From Colwellia sp. (GTDB taxonomy: Bacteria > Pseudomonadota > Gammaproteobacteria > Enterobacterales > Alteromonadaceae): a stretch of DNA of 64,000 bases. The notes below the pieces were generated by a model, which ran no database searches, was not told where the DNA came from, and saw nothing but the letters and a program-made list of their open reading frames with translations. Of this stretch, positions 1 through 14,068 are shown piece after piece (position 1 is the stretch's first letter; each line of letters begins with the position of its first letter). The DNA lies in NCBI GenBank assembly GCA_029938115.1, contig JAPYOP010000009.1, positions 24,592-88,591 of the forward strand, given 5' to 3'. Both the position numbers and the translations under genes were made by a program.

Positions 1-1743
1 GACGATGCCTAAATTATCATCAGGATTGATATTATTATCATCATTAAAATCATAGGCCATGTTTAACGATGACTGTGAGGTGCTACTATTACCGTCGCCT
101 GCGTTGACAACAAAGGCAATATTTAACTTATCAGTTAACTGATAGTCACCACCTAAGGTGAAATTTTGTGAGTCTCGCCAAATAGTTTTGGTTGAAGGAG
201 AGCCTCCATAACGTAAGTTAGCCGCACCTATCATGCCGTTTGCCAATATATAATTGCCATTGCCTATGCTATCAAAGCTTTGTTCGCTTTCTGCAATTAT
301 ATAGGAGCGAGAATAGTTTATTTGCGCATTAACTTGAGAGCTACTCTCATCTTGTTGACTTTCGTTATAGGTATAATCAAGAAATAAATTGAGTTCATCA
401 TTAGGCTGCCATTGCAAACTGGCATTAATTGAAGATCTTTTAGATTCTAACGCACGATTAAAGCTTCGAAAACCGGCTGGCATATAAAACACATCATTTT
501 CATCGGCTACGCCATCACCATTAACATCGATATTGCCATGTCCATTTTCATCAACAGCATACTGAAAAGGCCCCGCTTCTATAAAAGGGTTATTATTTCC
601 GCCCTTAATCACATCTACACCTGTTTTTTTTAGCCACAAACCAGTAGCGGTATCAAAATCACCAGCACCATAGGCATCTGTTCGAGTGACTATTTGCTTG
701 GAACCACCATTTAAGATAAAACCAAAATCGCCATAATCGGTATCACGAAAGTTTTTAGCAAAGAAAACATTAAAAGCAGGAACAATTTCATCAGGTAATT
801 CAACATACTTAGCTTTTGCAGTAATGGTTGCAACATGATCTTCATTAATATTAAGCGGGCGACGGGTTTTTAAATTTACCGTGCCGCCAAGAGAGCCTTC
901 TATACGCTTAGCGGTTGATGTCTTTAATACTTCTATACCTGAGAATAACTCTGAGGATAAGTCCTGAAAGTTAATGTTACGGTCGCCACTACTTCCAGAG
1001 GCCGCTTGACCATTAATTTCAACGTTGTTATCAGATATACCTCTTATTTGAATAGATGTCCCCTCACCATCAGAGCTACGAGACATTTGAACACCCGTTA
1101 CCCGTTGTAATGCTTCAGCAATGTTTTCATCGGGTAATTGACCGATATCTTCTGAGGAAATGCTGTCCATAATTTCTGAAGAAAAACGTTTATGATTCAT
1201 TGAATGTCGCAGACTACCTTTAATGCCTTGAATAGTAATAATTTCAATTTCTGCGATTTTCTGTTGTGTTTTTTTTAGCTCCCTTTTAGCGGTTCTCTTT
1301 ACTTTTGCAGACAAAACCGCACTTTTTTCTCTCTTTATCTTTGTTTGCTTAACGAAAGCTAAGTCGACTAATATTGAGAACTCTCCACTTTCTTCAAGCT
1401 CAATTGTTAATCCGCTATCTTTTATTAACAATTGTAATGCATGTGCGATTGAATATTTACCTATTAACGGATTGGTTTTTACATTCTCGATATTGTCAGC
1501 AGGAAAGAGCAAGGTAATATCAGCTTGTTCAGCAAAACTTATTAGCGATAATAAAGCACTTTGTCTGGGAATGTTAAAAGATTTTGTTACCTGATAATCT
1601 GTGCTCAAAGCATTACCACTATAACTAAGGAACACTAAAGCTAAAAAATGCTGAACTATTTTACGCTTAAATAAATGACAGCAAAATGGGCTATTCAGAA
1701 TGAAGGTAGATGTAGACGATATACATTGGATGAATGTTAGCAA
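1..1743 (-). CDS. TonB-dependent receptor with N-terminal STN signalling domain (partial, 3' end beyond window)
   Basis: Reading the complement from 1743 to base 1 gives 581 open codons. A hydrophobic export segment (LALVFLSYSGNA) is followed by a secretin/TonB short N-terminal (STN) domain at about residues 50-105, a plug domain with IQIRGI and GSLGGTVNLKTRRP at about 190-270, and the start of an outer-membrane barrel that includes an Asp-rich DVNGDGVADEND loop. The plug and loop style is that of the Xanthomonas/Caulobacter TonB receptor family (TIGR01782), many of which import glycans. The STN domain is what FecA-type transducers use to signal to a FecR protein, and a FecI/FecR pair lies directly divergent. 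The frame has no ATG before the signal peptide. TTG at 1743 is the best start I found, but CTG or another start slightly downstream is possible. Family is secure; substrate (sulfated galactan fragments or a siderophore) is inference. Confidence 0.85.
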   Translation of the reverse strand, partial: MLTFIQCISSTSTFILNSPFCCHLFKRKIVQHFLALVFLSYSGNALSTDYQVTKSFNIPRQSALLSLISFAEQADITLLFPADNIENVKTNPLIGKYSIAHALQLLIKDSGLTIELEESGEFSILVDLAFVKQTKIKREKSAVLSAKVKRTAKRELKKTQQKIAEIEIITIQGIKGSLRHSMNHKRFSSEIMDSISSEDIGQLPDENIAEALQRVTGVQMSRSSDGEGTSIQIRGISDNNVEINGQAASGSSGDRNINFQDLSSELFSGIEVLKTSTAKRIEGSLGGTVNLKTRRPLNINEDHVATITAKAKYVELPDEIVPAFNVFFAKNFRDTDYGDFGFILNGGSKQIVTRTDAYGAGDFDTATGLWLKKTGVDVIKGGNNNPFIEAGPFQYAVDENGHGNIDVNGDGVADENDVFYMPAGFRSFNRALESKRSSINASLQWQPNDELNLFLDYTYNESQQDESSSQVNAQINYSRSYIIAESEQSFDSIGNGNYILANGMIGAANLRYGGSPSTKTIWRDSQNFTLGGDYQLTDKLNIAFVVNAGDGNSSTSQSSLNMAYDFNDDNNINPDDNLGIV

Positions 1744-2037
1744 TATATAGTTACTTAAATGCGTAGAATGAAATTAATGAAATTAATAAAATTATACAAC
1801 TGCTAATTCGTGTGTAGTGTATGCACAGTTGAACATGAATATTTTATCGGGTTAAATTTTCTATCTAACTCAAATGATATTTTTAATAATTATAAATAGT
1901 GTAGAATTGTAATTATTAAATTAGTGTACTACAACAAAGTTCAATATAATATTGAGTTGTTGATAAAAAGATTGGCGGAAAATCCTTGTTCAGTCGTCAT
2001 AGATGTAGGATAGCAGATTTAGGATCGGAGAAATTGG
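1744..2037. promoter_or_regulatory. AT-rich divergent promoter region between receptor and sigma factor
   Basis: These 294 bases separate the divergent receptor and sigma-factor genes and must hold both promoters. The sequence is strongly AT-rich. I see no convincing palindrome and no gene. A GGAG ribosome-binding site at 2027-2030 serves the sigma factor. Confidence 0.4.
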
Positions 2038-2619
2038 ATGATAAAAGATAATATGTTCCATAAGTTGTTTATTATCTCTAGAGAAAGCATTAAAAGAGTA
2101 GTAGCTCGTATTGTGCCTCCTCATGAAATAGAAGACATAGTGCAAGAAACTTATGTGCGTCTTTGCCAAGTTAATGTTGAAGGTACAATTCATTCACCTA
2201 AATCATTTATGTTTACTACTGCACGTAACCTGGCACTTGATTATCAAAAACAAGCCAATGTAAGGCTCGTTGACAAAGTTGATGACTGGCAAGAGTTTGA
2301 ACAAATGTTGTCTAACGATGCTAAAGATGAAGTTTATCACCAGGTCGAAACCAATGAAGAGTTTTCCAGCTTTTGTGATGCTATTCGACATCTACCAACA
2401 CAAACTCGTAAAGTATTTGTTTTGAAAAAAGTATATGGTTATTCACAAAAAGAAATAGCTCAGAAACTCTCATTAAGCGAAAGCACCATTGAAAAACATA
2501 TTTCAAATGGAACTAAGCGTTGCATGTTATTTTTGCGTGAATCTCAACAAGGATTATCAGCTAATCAACGAAAACAAACAAAACAAACAACAAAAAAACA
2601 AGGAGGTTATTATGAGTAA
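2038..2619 (+). CDS. FecI-type ECF RNA polymerase sigma factor
   Basis: This 193-residue protein has the two domains of an extracytoplasmic-function sigma factor. Region 2 includes IEDIVQETYVRL (about residues 31-43) and region 4 has the helix-turn-helix GYSQKEIAQKLSLSESTIEKHI (about 132-153). It would direct RNA polymerase to a small set of promoters, probably including the divergent TonB receptor, once released by its FecR partner. The ATG at 2038 has a GGAG ribosome-binding site seven bases upstream. It overlaps the FecR gene by eight bases, so the two are translationally coupled. Assignment to the iron-starvation/FecI group rests on this context as well as on the sequence. Confidence 0.92.
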   Translation: MIKDNMFHKLFIISRESIKRVVARIVPPHEIEDIVQETYVRLCQVNVEGTIHSPKSFMFTTARNLALDYQKQANVRLVDKVDDWQEFEQMLSNDAKDEVYHQVETNEEFSSFCDAIRHLPTQTRKVFVLKKVYGYSQKEIAQKLSLSESTIEKHISNGTKRCMLFLRESQQGLSANQRKQTKQTTKKQGGYYE

Positions 2620-3682
2620 TGTACATCAACTAAATATTGGCAACACTAATGAGGATACTGTCCTCGATCAAGCTAGTGATTGGATAGCCAAACTAGATAA
2701 TGGACTAAATAAAAAACAAATCATCTCTTTTCAACAATGGCTCCATCATTGCCCTGAAAATATGGCAACCATGTTTGAAATTGCTCAAATGTGGGACAAA
2801 ATGGATGATGTTACTCGCTTAGCAGACATGTTTCCATTAACGAATAATAAACAGAATAAACGACCCGTTTGGCTTGGTGCTATAGCCGCTTCACTAGTCA
2901 TTGGCTTATCTTTCTCTTTTCTAACGCCATTAAAATATAGTGATGTTTTTTCAGCTAAACAATCACAAGTTGTTGTCGTAAATTCATTTAGTTATCAAAC
3001 AGAGGTTGGTGAAACGAGTAAAATACAATTACCCGACAACAGTGAATTGTTACTAAATACCAATAGTTTGGTAAAAGTCACTTATACAGCCCAAGCAAGA
3101 GTTATTGAACTTCAGCAAGGTGAAATACATATTGATGTTGCCCATGATACATCAAGGCCCTTAAGTGTTTTAGCCGGTGGACAAGTAATCCAAGCTGTAG
3201 GAACCGCCTTTAATGTGCAATTAAAAGATGACTCTGTAGAGCTTATTGTAACTTACGGAAAGGTTTTAGTTAAAGAGAAGCCAATTGAGGAATTTCAGCT
3301 ACTCGTTGGCACTAACAATACAAAACTTTCTAGCAAAGAAACATCTGTATCAAAAGATGAAAAAATTCAATTGGTTTTAGGTAACCACTCTGTTCAAAAA
3401 ACAGTCAAGGTTGGTACGCTTGAAAAAGCGGCAAAACTTTCTTGGCTCGAAGGTAAACTAATTTTCACTGGTGAGTCTTTAGCGGAAGTCTTAATTGAAA
3501 TAAGTCGCTACACCAACGTTCAGTTTGAGTTAGAGCAGAATAGTCGTATTAAAGATGTAAAAGTTGCAGGCGTTTTTAAAACAGGTGATGTAACTGGCTT
3601 GCTCAAGGTCTTATCTAGAAACTTCAGTATTAATCACGAACAGGTGTCAAAAGACAAAATAAAGTTATATTATCAAGGCTAA
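2612..3682 (+). CDS. FecR-family anti-sigma/transmembrane signal transducer
   Basis: From the ATG at 2612, which follows a strong AGGAGG at 2601-2606, this encodes 356 residues. A longer in-frame start at 2489 would lie inside the sigma gene and lacks support. An N-terminal cytoplasmic DUF4880-like helix region (DWIAKLDNG...FQQWL) is followed by one membrane segment (WLGAIAASLVIGLSFSFL), the periplasmic FecR domain (LPDNSELLLNTNS, VGTAFNVQL) and a C-terminal STN-like domain (FTGESLAEVLIEISRYTNVQFEL). The family senses the receptor's STN domain in the periplasm and controls the cognate sigma factor. The overlapping sigma gene and divergent STN receptor complete the standard three-part circuit. 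Confidence 0.92.
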   Translation: MSNVHQLNIGNTNEDTVLDQASDWIAKLDNGLNKKQIISFQQWLHHCPENMATMFEIAQMWDKMDDVTRLADMFPLTNNKQNKRPVWLGAIAASLVIGLSFSFLTPLKYSDVFSAKQSQVVVVNSFSYQTEVGETSKIQLPDNSELLLNTNSLVKVTYTAQARVIELQQGEIHIDVAHDTSRPLSVLAGGQVIQAVGTAFNVQLKDDSVELIVTYGKVLVKEKPIEEFQLLVGTNNTKLSSKETSVSKDEKIQLVLGNHSVQKTVKVGTLEKAAKLSWLEGKLIFTGESLAEVLIEISRYTNVQFELEQNSRIKDVKVAGVFKTGDVTGLLKVLSRNFSINHEQVSKDKIKLYYQG

Positions 3683-4026
3683 TAGCTGTTTATAAATATG
3701 GCTATGTTCCCTTAAATTGTTGCTGTGATGTATATAATGTCAAATATGCGGGTATTTAATTATGATACTCGCACAATTTAGCAAACTACATGCCTATACA
3801 GATAACTCAGGTTGCCAGACAATATGTCATCCCCGAGGTGTTTTAGTTGGGGATCTTGTTTTAATTGATAGAGATTCCGGTTCAAAAGACTACCGGAATG
3901 ACAGTTATCATTAATTTGAGAATATACCTGAACCAAGTGCATAGACATGAAAAACTATTAGTGGCGCTAGAGCACCTAATAGATAAACAAGTTAAGAATA
4001 TATAGAAGCTTTTAAAATGTGATTAA
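3683..4026. other. Non-coding gap after fecR-like gene
   Basis: No supported gene lies here. The only recognisable structure is the palindromic element at 3825-3903, described separately. The rest is AT-rich sequence with stops in all frames. Confidence 0.5.
3825..3903. repeat. Short palindromic intergenic element (two hairpins, TGTCAT/ATGACA ends)
   Basis: The 79-base segment begins TGTCAT and ends ATGACA, which are inverted copies. Inside are two hairpins: CCCC (3831-3834) with GGGG (3849-3852), and ATTCCGG with CCGGAAT (about 3874-3899). It resembles dispersed REP- or MITE-like elements carrying 'gagattcc...ggaatgaca' that are common between genes in marine gammaproteobacteria. Only one copy was recognised in this window, so repetition across the genome is an expectation, not an observation. 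Confidence 0.6.
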
Positions 4027-4195
4027 TTTATTCAGCTAATCATTACAGATCTTGAGTCGCGCATGATTGATACGCCTGTGTGCCCACATTGCCATAGCGG
4101 TTTGATCAATCGATACAGTAATCATGCAAAGATATCTTTGTAAATCTTTATGAAGAGCTTTAACGCCGTGACTAATACGCCCTTGGCTTGGTGTT
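4027..4195 (+). pseudogene. Remnant of an IS1595-family transposase (N-terminal zinc ribbon)
   Basis: Translation of the plus strand from 4027 gives ITDLESRMIDTPV, then CPHCHSGLINRYSNHAKIS (from 4081), an in-frame stop, and then KSFNAVTNTPLA. CPHC followed by CKSC and KSFNA.T.TPLA is the zinc-ribbon start of IS1595-family transposases (ISXO2-like). The second CxxC half is legible only in another frame (LCKS just before 4150), so a small insertion or deletion has broken it. The catalytic domain is absent and the fragment runs into the 3' end of the DUF418 gene. It is a decayed, non-functional trace of past transposition. Confidence 0.7.
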
Positions 4196-5353
4196 ACATT
4201 CAATCCAAGTTAATTTACGCCACAACTTTTCCAATGGTCCTTGCTTATAATGCGTTATCCAATAGGTAGATAACTTCATTTGTAGTATTAATAAGGTGAT
4301 ACCTATTATTACCGAAACACTAACACCACAATATTTGTATAGGGCGAGTCCCCAACCGTAATATAAAAAACTGCCAATAATTGACATAAATAAATAATTA
4401 CTAAGTCCCATACGACCAAAATGGACAAACTTGGCAACAAATACGTCGCCTTTGTTGTGCCTCCAAGCAATAATAAAAGTAGATAAAATACTAAACATCA
4501 TGGCAAGTTTTATATAGCGTTGCATTATTTGCCATAGTAACTTACGTTCAGTTTTATCTTTTATCGTCGTTATAGCGGCATCATTAATTAAATCTAGAAA
4601 AAGCCAACCAATCAAACTGAGCATCAATAAATAATACCAAAACTGCAGTGGACGCTTGGTCATACTTTTGCTTTTTGCCAAGTACACGCCAAGAAAAAAC
4701 AGCCCTAAAATCGTCATGATTCGCCCGACATTCCAACTCCAGATGACCGAGCCGTAATAAGCATAGTCAAAATGACCTTGCATTAATTTCCAAAAAGAAT
4801 CAGCCATCAATAACGGTTTTAAATTACCATCAGGATAAGCAAGTTGAACGTTATAGATAGTATCGTTAAAGAAATAGCTGCCGATGGTGTATGCACTGAC
4901 AGGATTAATTAACAAGATAATTGCCGTCAGTAGAATAATTTTATTACTCATGTAACGAGTTAATACTAGGGGGATGCCTAACAGGGCATACATGATCAAA
5001 ATGTCGCCAGAAAAGAAAATGACATGAAGAAAACCAAAGCCAATTAACAGCATCATGCGCCAAAAATGGCGAAATAAATACTGTTCTCCTCGCTTTATAG
5101 CATTCTCATAAATAATCCAATAACTAACGCCAAACAGTAAACTGAATATGGCAAAGGCTTTATCGGCAATGAAAAAGTACATCGTCTCTTTAACCCATAA
5201 ATCTATCGGCACCAACCAATGAGGCGTAAATTCGGGCTGTACGAAAAAATTGAAATGTTGAATATGATGCAATAAAAAAATACCGGCTAAAGCAACCCCC
5301 CTCAAGGCATCAATCATCACTATTCGATTGTTCTCTTTTACACTTATTTGCAT
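4172..5353 (-). CDS. DUF418 (YeiB-type) polytopic membrane protein
   Basis: This is a 393-residue inner-membrane protein with many hydrophobic segments. The N-terminal motif RIVMIDALRGVALAGIFLLHHI is the signature of the heparan-alpha-glucosaminide acetyltransferase-like/DUF418 group (E. coli YeiB). The C-terminal half (MGLSNYLFMSIIGSFLYYGWGLALY) matches the DUF418 domain. The family is thought to be related to membrane acyltransferases, but no activity is established. It is transcribed toward the window start, as a single gene after the lacZ terminator. Its 3' end abuts the transposase remnant, so the last residues may have been reshaped by that event. Confidence 0.85.
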   Translation of the reverse strand: MQISVKENNRIVMIDALRGVALAGIFLLHHIQHFNFFVQPEFTPHWLVPIDLWVKETMYFFIADKAFAIFSLLFGVSYWIIYENAIKRGEQYLFRHFWRMMLLIGFGFLHVIFFSGDILIMYALLGIPLVLTRYMSNKIILLTAIILLINPVSAYTIGSYFFNDTIYNVQLAYPDGNLKPLLMADSFWKLMQGHFDYAYYGSVIWSWNVGRIMTILGLFFLGVYLAKSKSMTKRPLQFWYYLLMLSLIGWLFLDLINDAAITTIKDKTERKLLWQIMQRYIKLAMMFSILSTFIIAWRHNKGDVFVAKFVHFGRMGLSNYLFMSIIGSFLYYGWGLALYKYCGVSVSVIIGITLLILQMKLSTYWITHYKQGPLEKLWRKLTWIECNTKPRAY

Positions 5354-5396
5354 ATCATTGAGCGTTGTTATTATCTTTATTTTGTTAAGTTACATA

Positions 5397-5446
5397 AAAA
5401 GGGCAGGTTAGCCTTGGCATATAACCGTGCTTAACCTAGCCCTTTT
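5397..5446 (-). terminator. Intrinsic terminator of the sulfatase-esterase-lacZ operon
   Basis: AAAGGGC-AGGTTA on the left arm (from 5398) pairs with TAACCTAGCCCTTT on the right arm (to 5445), with a single bulge. Read on the minus strand, the stem is followed by a run of T. It lies just downstream of the beta-galactosidase stop codon. Confidence 0.8.
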
Positions 5447-5469
5447 AAAACCCAGCAGAATGCCGAGAA

Positions 5470-11026
<5,557 letters not shown>

Positions 11027-11063
11027 AGTAATTTTAGCTCTTTCACTTTCTTATTTTAGTTAG

Positions 11064-12641
11064 TTAAATATTTGAGGTAGGCAGTATCGGTTTTAATGTC
11101 CTACCTTGTTTATCCATTGGGTATTGCGCATGCTGTTTTTTCAATTTAGCAATCATTAAATTCATCATGCGAGATAACTCTTTTGGTTGTGATGATGCGA
11201 GATTATTTGATTCTGTAGGATCGTTTTTTAAGTTATAAAGCTGATACTGCTTTACAGGTTTTTTTCTATGATGGGTTTTTATTTTAGGTAAATAATTATA
11301 AACAACTTTCCAGTCGTCTAAACGGTAGCTGGTAAAATACGAATGCCTATGCTCATGGGGGAAATGCATTAAAAAACTATTTGTACGCTGTAAATTTATT
11401 TGCCCTGTAAACTGCTCAGCTAAGTCAACGCCATCAATAATTTGTTCCGCTGGATTTTTTACTGAGGCTGCGGAAAGAATCGTCGGGTAAATATCTAATA
11501 CCGTAGCGATTTGGGTGTTTATTTCATTTTGGACAATCGGTAGTCGTTGTTGCATTGCGCTGGTTGCATTAGTTTTAGCCCAAGCGACGATAAGGGGAGC
11601 TCGCATACCGCCTTCCCAACTGGTGCCTTTTTTACCTTTAAGTGGCGCTGAGCTAGCTATGTCATCATTTTTCCCTAATGGGGCATCGGAGCCGTTATCA
11701 CCTAAAAACAGTATTAAGGTATTTTCAGCAATACCTAATTGTTCAAGTTTTAAGGTGATATCTCCTAATGACTTATCCATACCCTCCATCAAGGTGGCAT
11801 AGGCTTGAGCTTGCTTGGATTTCCCTCTATTTTGATAACGTTTGGCAAATCTTGAGTCGCTATCAAATGGAGCATGAACGGCATAGTGTGACATATAGAG
11901 TAAAAATGGCTTTTGTTCTGATGTCGCTTGAGCTATTTGTTTATTAGCTTCAAGCGTAAGGGCTTCTGTTAAAAAAACACCTTTATCATAGTAATCTTCT
12001 AAATGAGGAATATTGTGCGTTAATGGTTTGTTTTCTTCTTTATACTTTGGGTGATTTCCATAGTGATTATCACTATAATAACTTTTTGGTCGCCCCCATG
12101 CTGCACCAGCTATATTAACATCAAAGCCAATGTTTTTTGGCTCAGCACCCTCACTGTTTAGTGGTCCAAAATGGCCTTTACCAATATGAATTGTTTTGTA
12201 GCCTGCGTTTTTTAATAGCTGAGGGAAGGTAGTATCAGTGCTATTTAAACCCTGCCAATTCCATTGTTTAGGGCCAAATTCCCCCCGATTGTTTTCATCA
12301 GGTTTGATCCAAGTGGTGGTGTGATGGCGTGTAGCATTTTGCCCTGTTAATAAAGAGGCTCTTGTTGGTGAACAAACACTCTGAGCATAAAATTGACTAA
12401 ATCTAACCCCTTTAGCTGCAAGCTGTTCCATATTTGGTGTGTGATACCAGTTATTTAAAGGTTGTGGCGTAGGCTGACCATTTTTATCGGTTATAAATGA
12501 AACAGAGGTATCCATTAAACCCATATCATCAACTAAAAAGACGATAATATTAGGCTGTATCTCCTTTGAATTAGCGTTTTGAGCTAGACATAAAGTTATG
12601 TCGATTATTGATAGAAAAATTAACAGTAAAACCTTATTCAT
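11064..12641 (-). CDS. Formylglycine-dependent (family S1) sulfatase
   Basis: From ATG at 12641 this encodes 525 residues with a signal peptide (MNKVLLLIFLSIIDITLCLA). A start 45 bases upstream is open, but it would put 15 polar residues before the signal. The chosen ATG has AGAGAAG as ribosome-binding site. Metal ligands lie in FLVDDMG and the modified residue is Cys90 in VCSPTRASLLTGQ, the C-x-P-x-R formylglycine motif. Other family marks are HIGKGHFG and LFLGDNGSD. The enzyme would remove ester sulfate from a carbohydrate in the periplasm. It needs a formylglycine-generating enzyme that is not in this window. As the first gene of the operon with the esterase and beta-galactosidase, it suggests a sulfated galactan or galactoside as substrate. 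Confidence 0.93.
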   Translation of the reverse strand: MNKVLLLIFLSIIDITLCLAQNANSKEIQPNIIVFLVDDMGLMDTSVSFITDKNGQPTPQPLNNWYHTPNMEQLAAKGVRFSQFYAQSVCSPTRASLLTGQNATRHHTTTWIKPDENNRGEFGPKQWNWQGLNSTDTTFPQLLKNAGYKTIHIGKGHFGPLNSEGAEPKNIGFDVNIAGAAWGRPKSYYSDNHYGNHPKYKEENKPLTHNIPHLEDYYDKGVFLTEALTLEANKQIAQATSEQKPFLLYMSHYAVHAPFDSDSRFAKRYQNRGKSKQAQAYATLMEGMDKSLGDITLKLEQLGIAENTLILFLGDNGSDAPLGKNDDIASSAPLKGKKGTSWEGGMRAPLIVAWAKTNATSAMQQRLPIVQNEINTQIATVLDIYPTILSAASVKNPAEQIIDGVDLAEQFTGQINLQRTNSFLMHFPHEHRHSYFTSYRLDDWKVVYNYLPKIKTHHRKKPVKQYQLYNLKNDPTESNNLASSQPKELSRMMNLMIAKLKKQHAQYPMDKQGRTLKPILPTSNI

Positions 12642-12671
12642 TGTTACTTCTCTTATTGTTTTTGCTTTTTG

Positions 12672-12774
12672 TGGGAACGTTGTCATTCTGCTTTGTAGTT
12701 AACATACGCTATTTAGGTGTGCATATGCAAGCATTAATCTAATTAATGAGTGGTTTGTTTTGGTAACGTTGTCC
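12672..12774. promoter_or_regulatory. Pair of near-identical 14-base sites upstream of the sulfatase operon
   Basis: TGGGAACGTTGTCA (12672-12685) and TGGTAACGTTGTCC (12761-12774) agree at 12 of 14 positions, share the self-complementary core AACGTT and lie 89 bases apart. A palindromic core centred on CG is typical of LacI-family operators, and a LacI gene ends just upstream. Their location supports the sulfatase start at 12641. Assignment to this regulator is inference. Confidence 0.5.
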
Positions 12775-12881
12775 TTTGTTGTTAAATAGTTGTCAATGTT
12801 CGAAACCTCGAGCATTTTAAGATATTAACCCTTAAGAAAAGATTATTAAGTTAACAATTTATTAAAAGGAACATTAAGAAG

Positions 12882-13892
12882 TCAGCTGGATTTAAAGCTT
12901 GTCGATTCTCGTTTGACTAGCCTTGGAATGTGTTTATAATTTTTGTTTAGATTTAATTCTACTTGCTTGGTTGATAGCTCAAGCCCTATGTTGGCTGCTT
13001 GCATTGCCATTTCTTCAATAGGGTAATTGAGTGTGCTCAATTTTGGTCTTGAATACCTAGACAGTAAAACATCATCAAAACCGAGCACTGAAATATCATA
13101 TGGCACTTTAAAACCATTATCCTCTAAGGTAGAAATTGCCCCTATTGCCATGGCATCGTTATAAACAAACAACGCAGAAAAACTCTTACCATAGGCAAGT
13201 AGTTTTTGAGTTGCCATCTCGCCTCCCTGAAGGTTAGGATCGCCATATTCAATAAGGTTTGGTTCAATATCAACGCCTGCGGACTGTAGCTCATTTTGAA
13301 AGCCTTGCAATCTAAGTAGTGGATCGTCAATTTGATATTTACTTGATATACAGGCAAAGCTTTTATGATTTAAGGCTAAAAGGTGACGAGCTGCAATTTT
13401 ACCTCCCTCGGTATTATCTAACCAAACACAGCGATGTGCTATCTCTTCAATATAGCGATCTATAAGCACTAAGCCTGATACTTTATTAGCTAGATCAATC
13501 AATACTTGATCAGATAATTTCTTACTATGCACGACCATCACATCACATCGTCTTTCAATCAATAAATTAATGGCTTGCATTTCAGATTCGGCAGTGACTA
13601 ATCCGGTACTTAATAGTAATTGCATGTTTTTTTTTCGAGCCACTTGTTCAACGCCATTAGCCAAAGAAGCAAAAAATGGGTCAACTAGATCAGGAATAAC
13701 AACACCTAAGGTGGTACTTTTTTGAGTGACTAACGCACGGGCATTTGCATTTGGTGTGTAGTTTAACTCTTTCATCACCTTTAATACTTTTTCTATCGTC
13801 TTTTTACTGACTTTTGGACCATTATTTAATACTCGTGATACTGATGCCACTGACACGCCAGAGAGTCGAGCTACGTCTTTTATTGTTGCCAT
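12882..13892 (-). CDS. LacI/GalR-family transcriptional regulator
   Basis: The 336-residue protein has the N-terminal LacI helix-turn-helix (MATIKDVARLSGVSVASVSRVLN, with the YTPNANARALV hinge) followed by a periplasmic-binding-protein-like sensor domain beginning TLGVVIPDLVDPFFASLANG. It lies between the sulfatase operon (same strand) and the divergent galT operon, so it is the obvious regulator of galactoside use, with galactose or a derivative as probable effector. A half-conserved operator at 13908-13919 lies 16 bases before its ATG and suggests autoregulation. A stronger palindrome stands before galT. It could be called a galR by position, but effector identity is not shown. Confidence 0.92.
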   Translation of the reverse strand: MATIKDVARLSGVSVASVSRVLNNGPKVSKKTIEKVLKVMKELNYTPNANARALVTQKSTTLGVVIPDLVDPFFASLANGVEQVARKKNMQLLLSTGLVTAESEMQAINLLIERRCDVMVVHSKKLSDQVLIDLANKVSGLVLIDRYIEEIAHRCVWLDNTEGGKIAARHLLALNHKSFACISSKYQIDDPLLRLQGFQNELQSAGVDIEPNLIEYGDPNLQGGEMATQKLLAYGKSFSALFVYNDAMAIGAISTLEDNGFKVPYDISVLGFDDVLLSRYSRPKLSTLNYPIEEMAMQAANIGLELSTKQVELNLNKNYKHIPRLVKRESTSFKSS

Positions 13893-13907
13893 TTATTATC
13901 GCCGAGG

Positions 13908-13919
13908 GTAATTGTTTAC
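13908..13919. promoter_or_regulatory. Putative LacI-family operator before the lacI-type gene
   Basis: GTAATTGTTTAC has four-base arms (GTAA/TTAC) that are complementary and the same length and ends as the better palindrome before galT. It sits just upstream of the regulator's start codon, where binding would block its own transcription. Confidence 0.5.
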
Positions 13920-14014
13920 ATTGCTGTATTATGTTTGTGTTTGCTTGAATATACACTAAAGATGAGTTGGTCATCAAGAGGCAATCTATTTTAAATTAGT
14001 TCTTGCACAAAGTA

Positions 14015-14030
14015 GGGTAAACGATTACCC
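14015..14030. promoter_or_regulatory. LacI/GalR-type operator upstream of galT
   Basis: GGGTAAACGATTACCC is complementary at 14 of 16 positions around a central CG. The core GTAAACGATTAC is of the form expected for LacI/GalR-family operators. It lies 39 bases before the galT start and within the divergent gap next to the LacI-type gene. Confidence 0.75.
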
Positions 14031-14068
14031 TTTGGGTATGTTTTAAATAATGATTACTTTTAAATATT

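Noticed and set aside
1990..2391. Two minus-strand open frames within the sigma-factor region
   Set aside because: They lie opposite the sigma-factor gene and its leader, and neither has a ribosome-binding site or recognisable product.
2489..2611. Longer N-terminus for the FecR protein
   Set aside because: It would lie within the sigma gene. The internal ATG at 2612 has a strong AGGAGG and gives the expected DUF4880 start.
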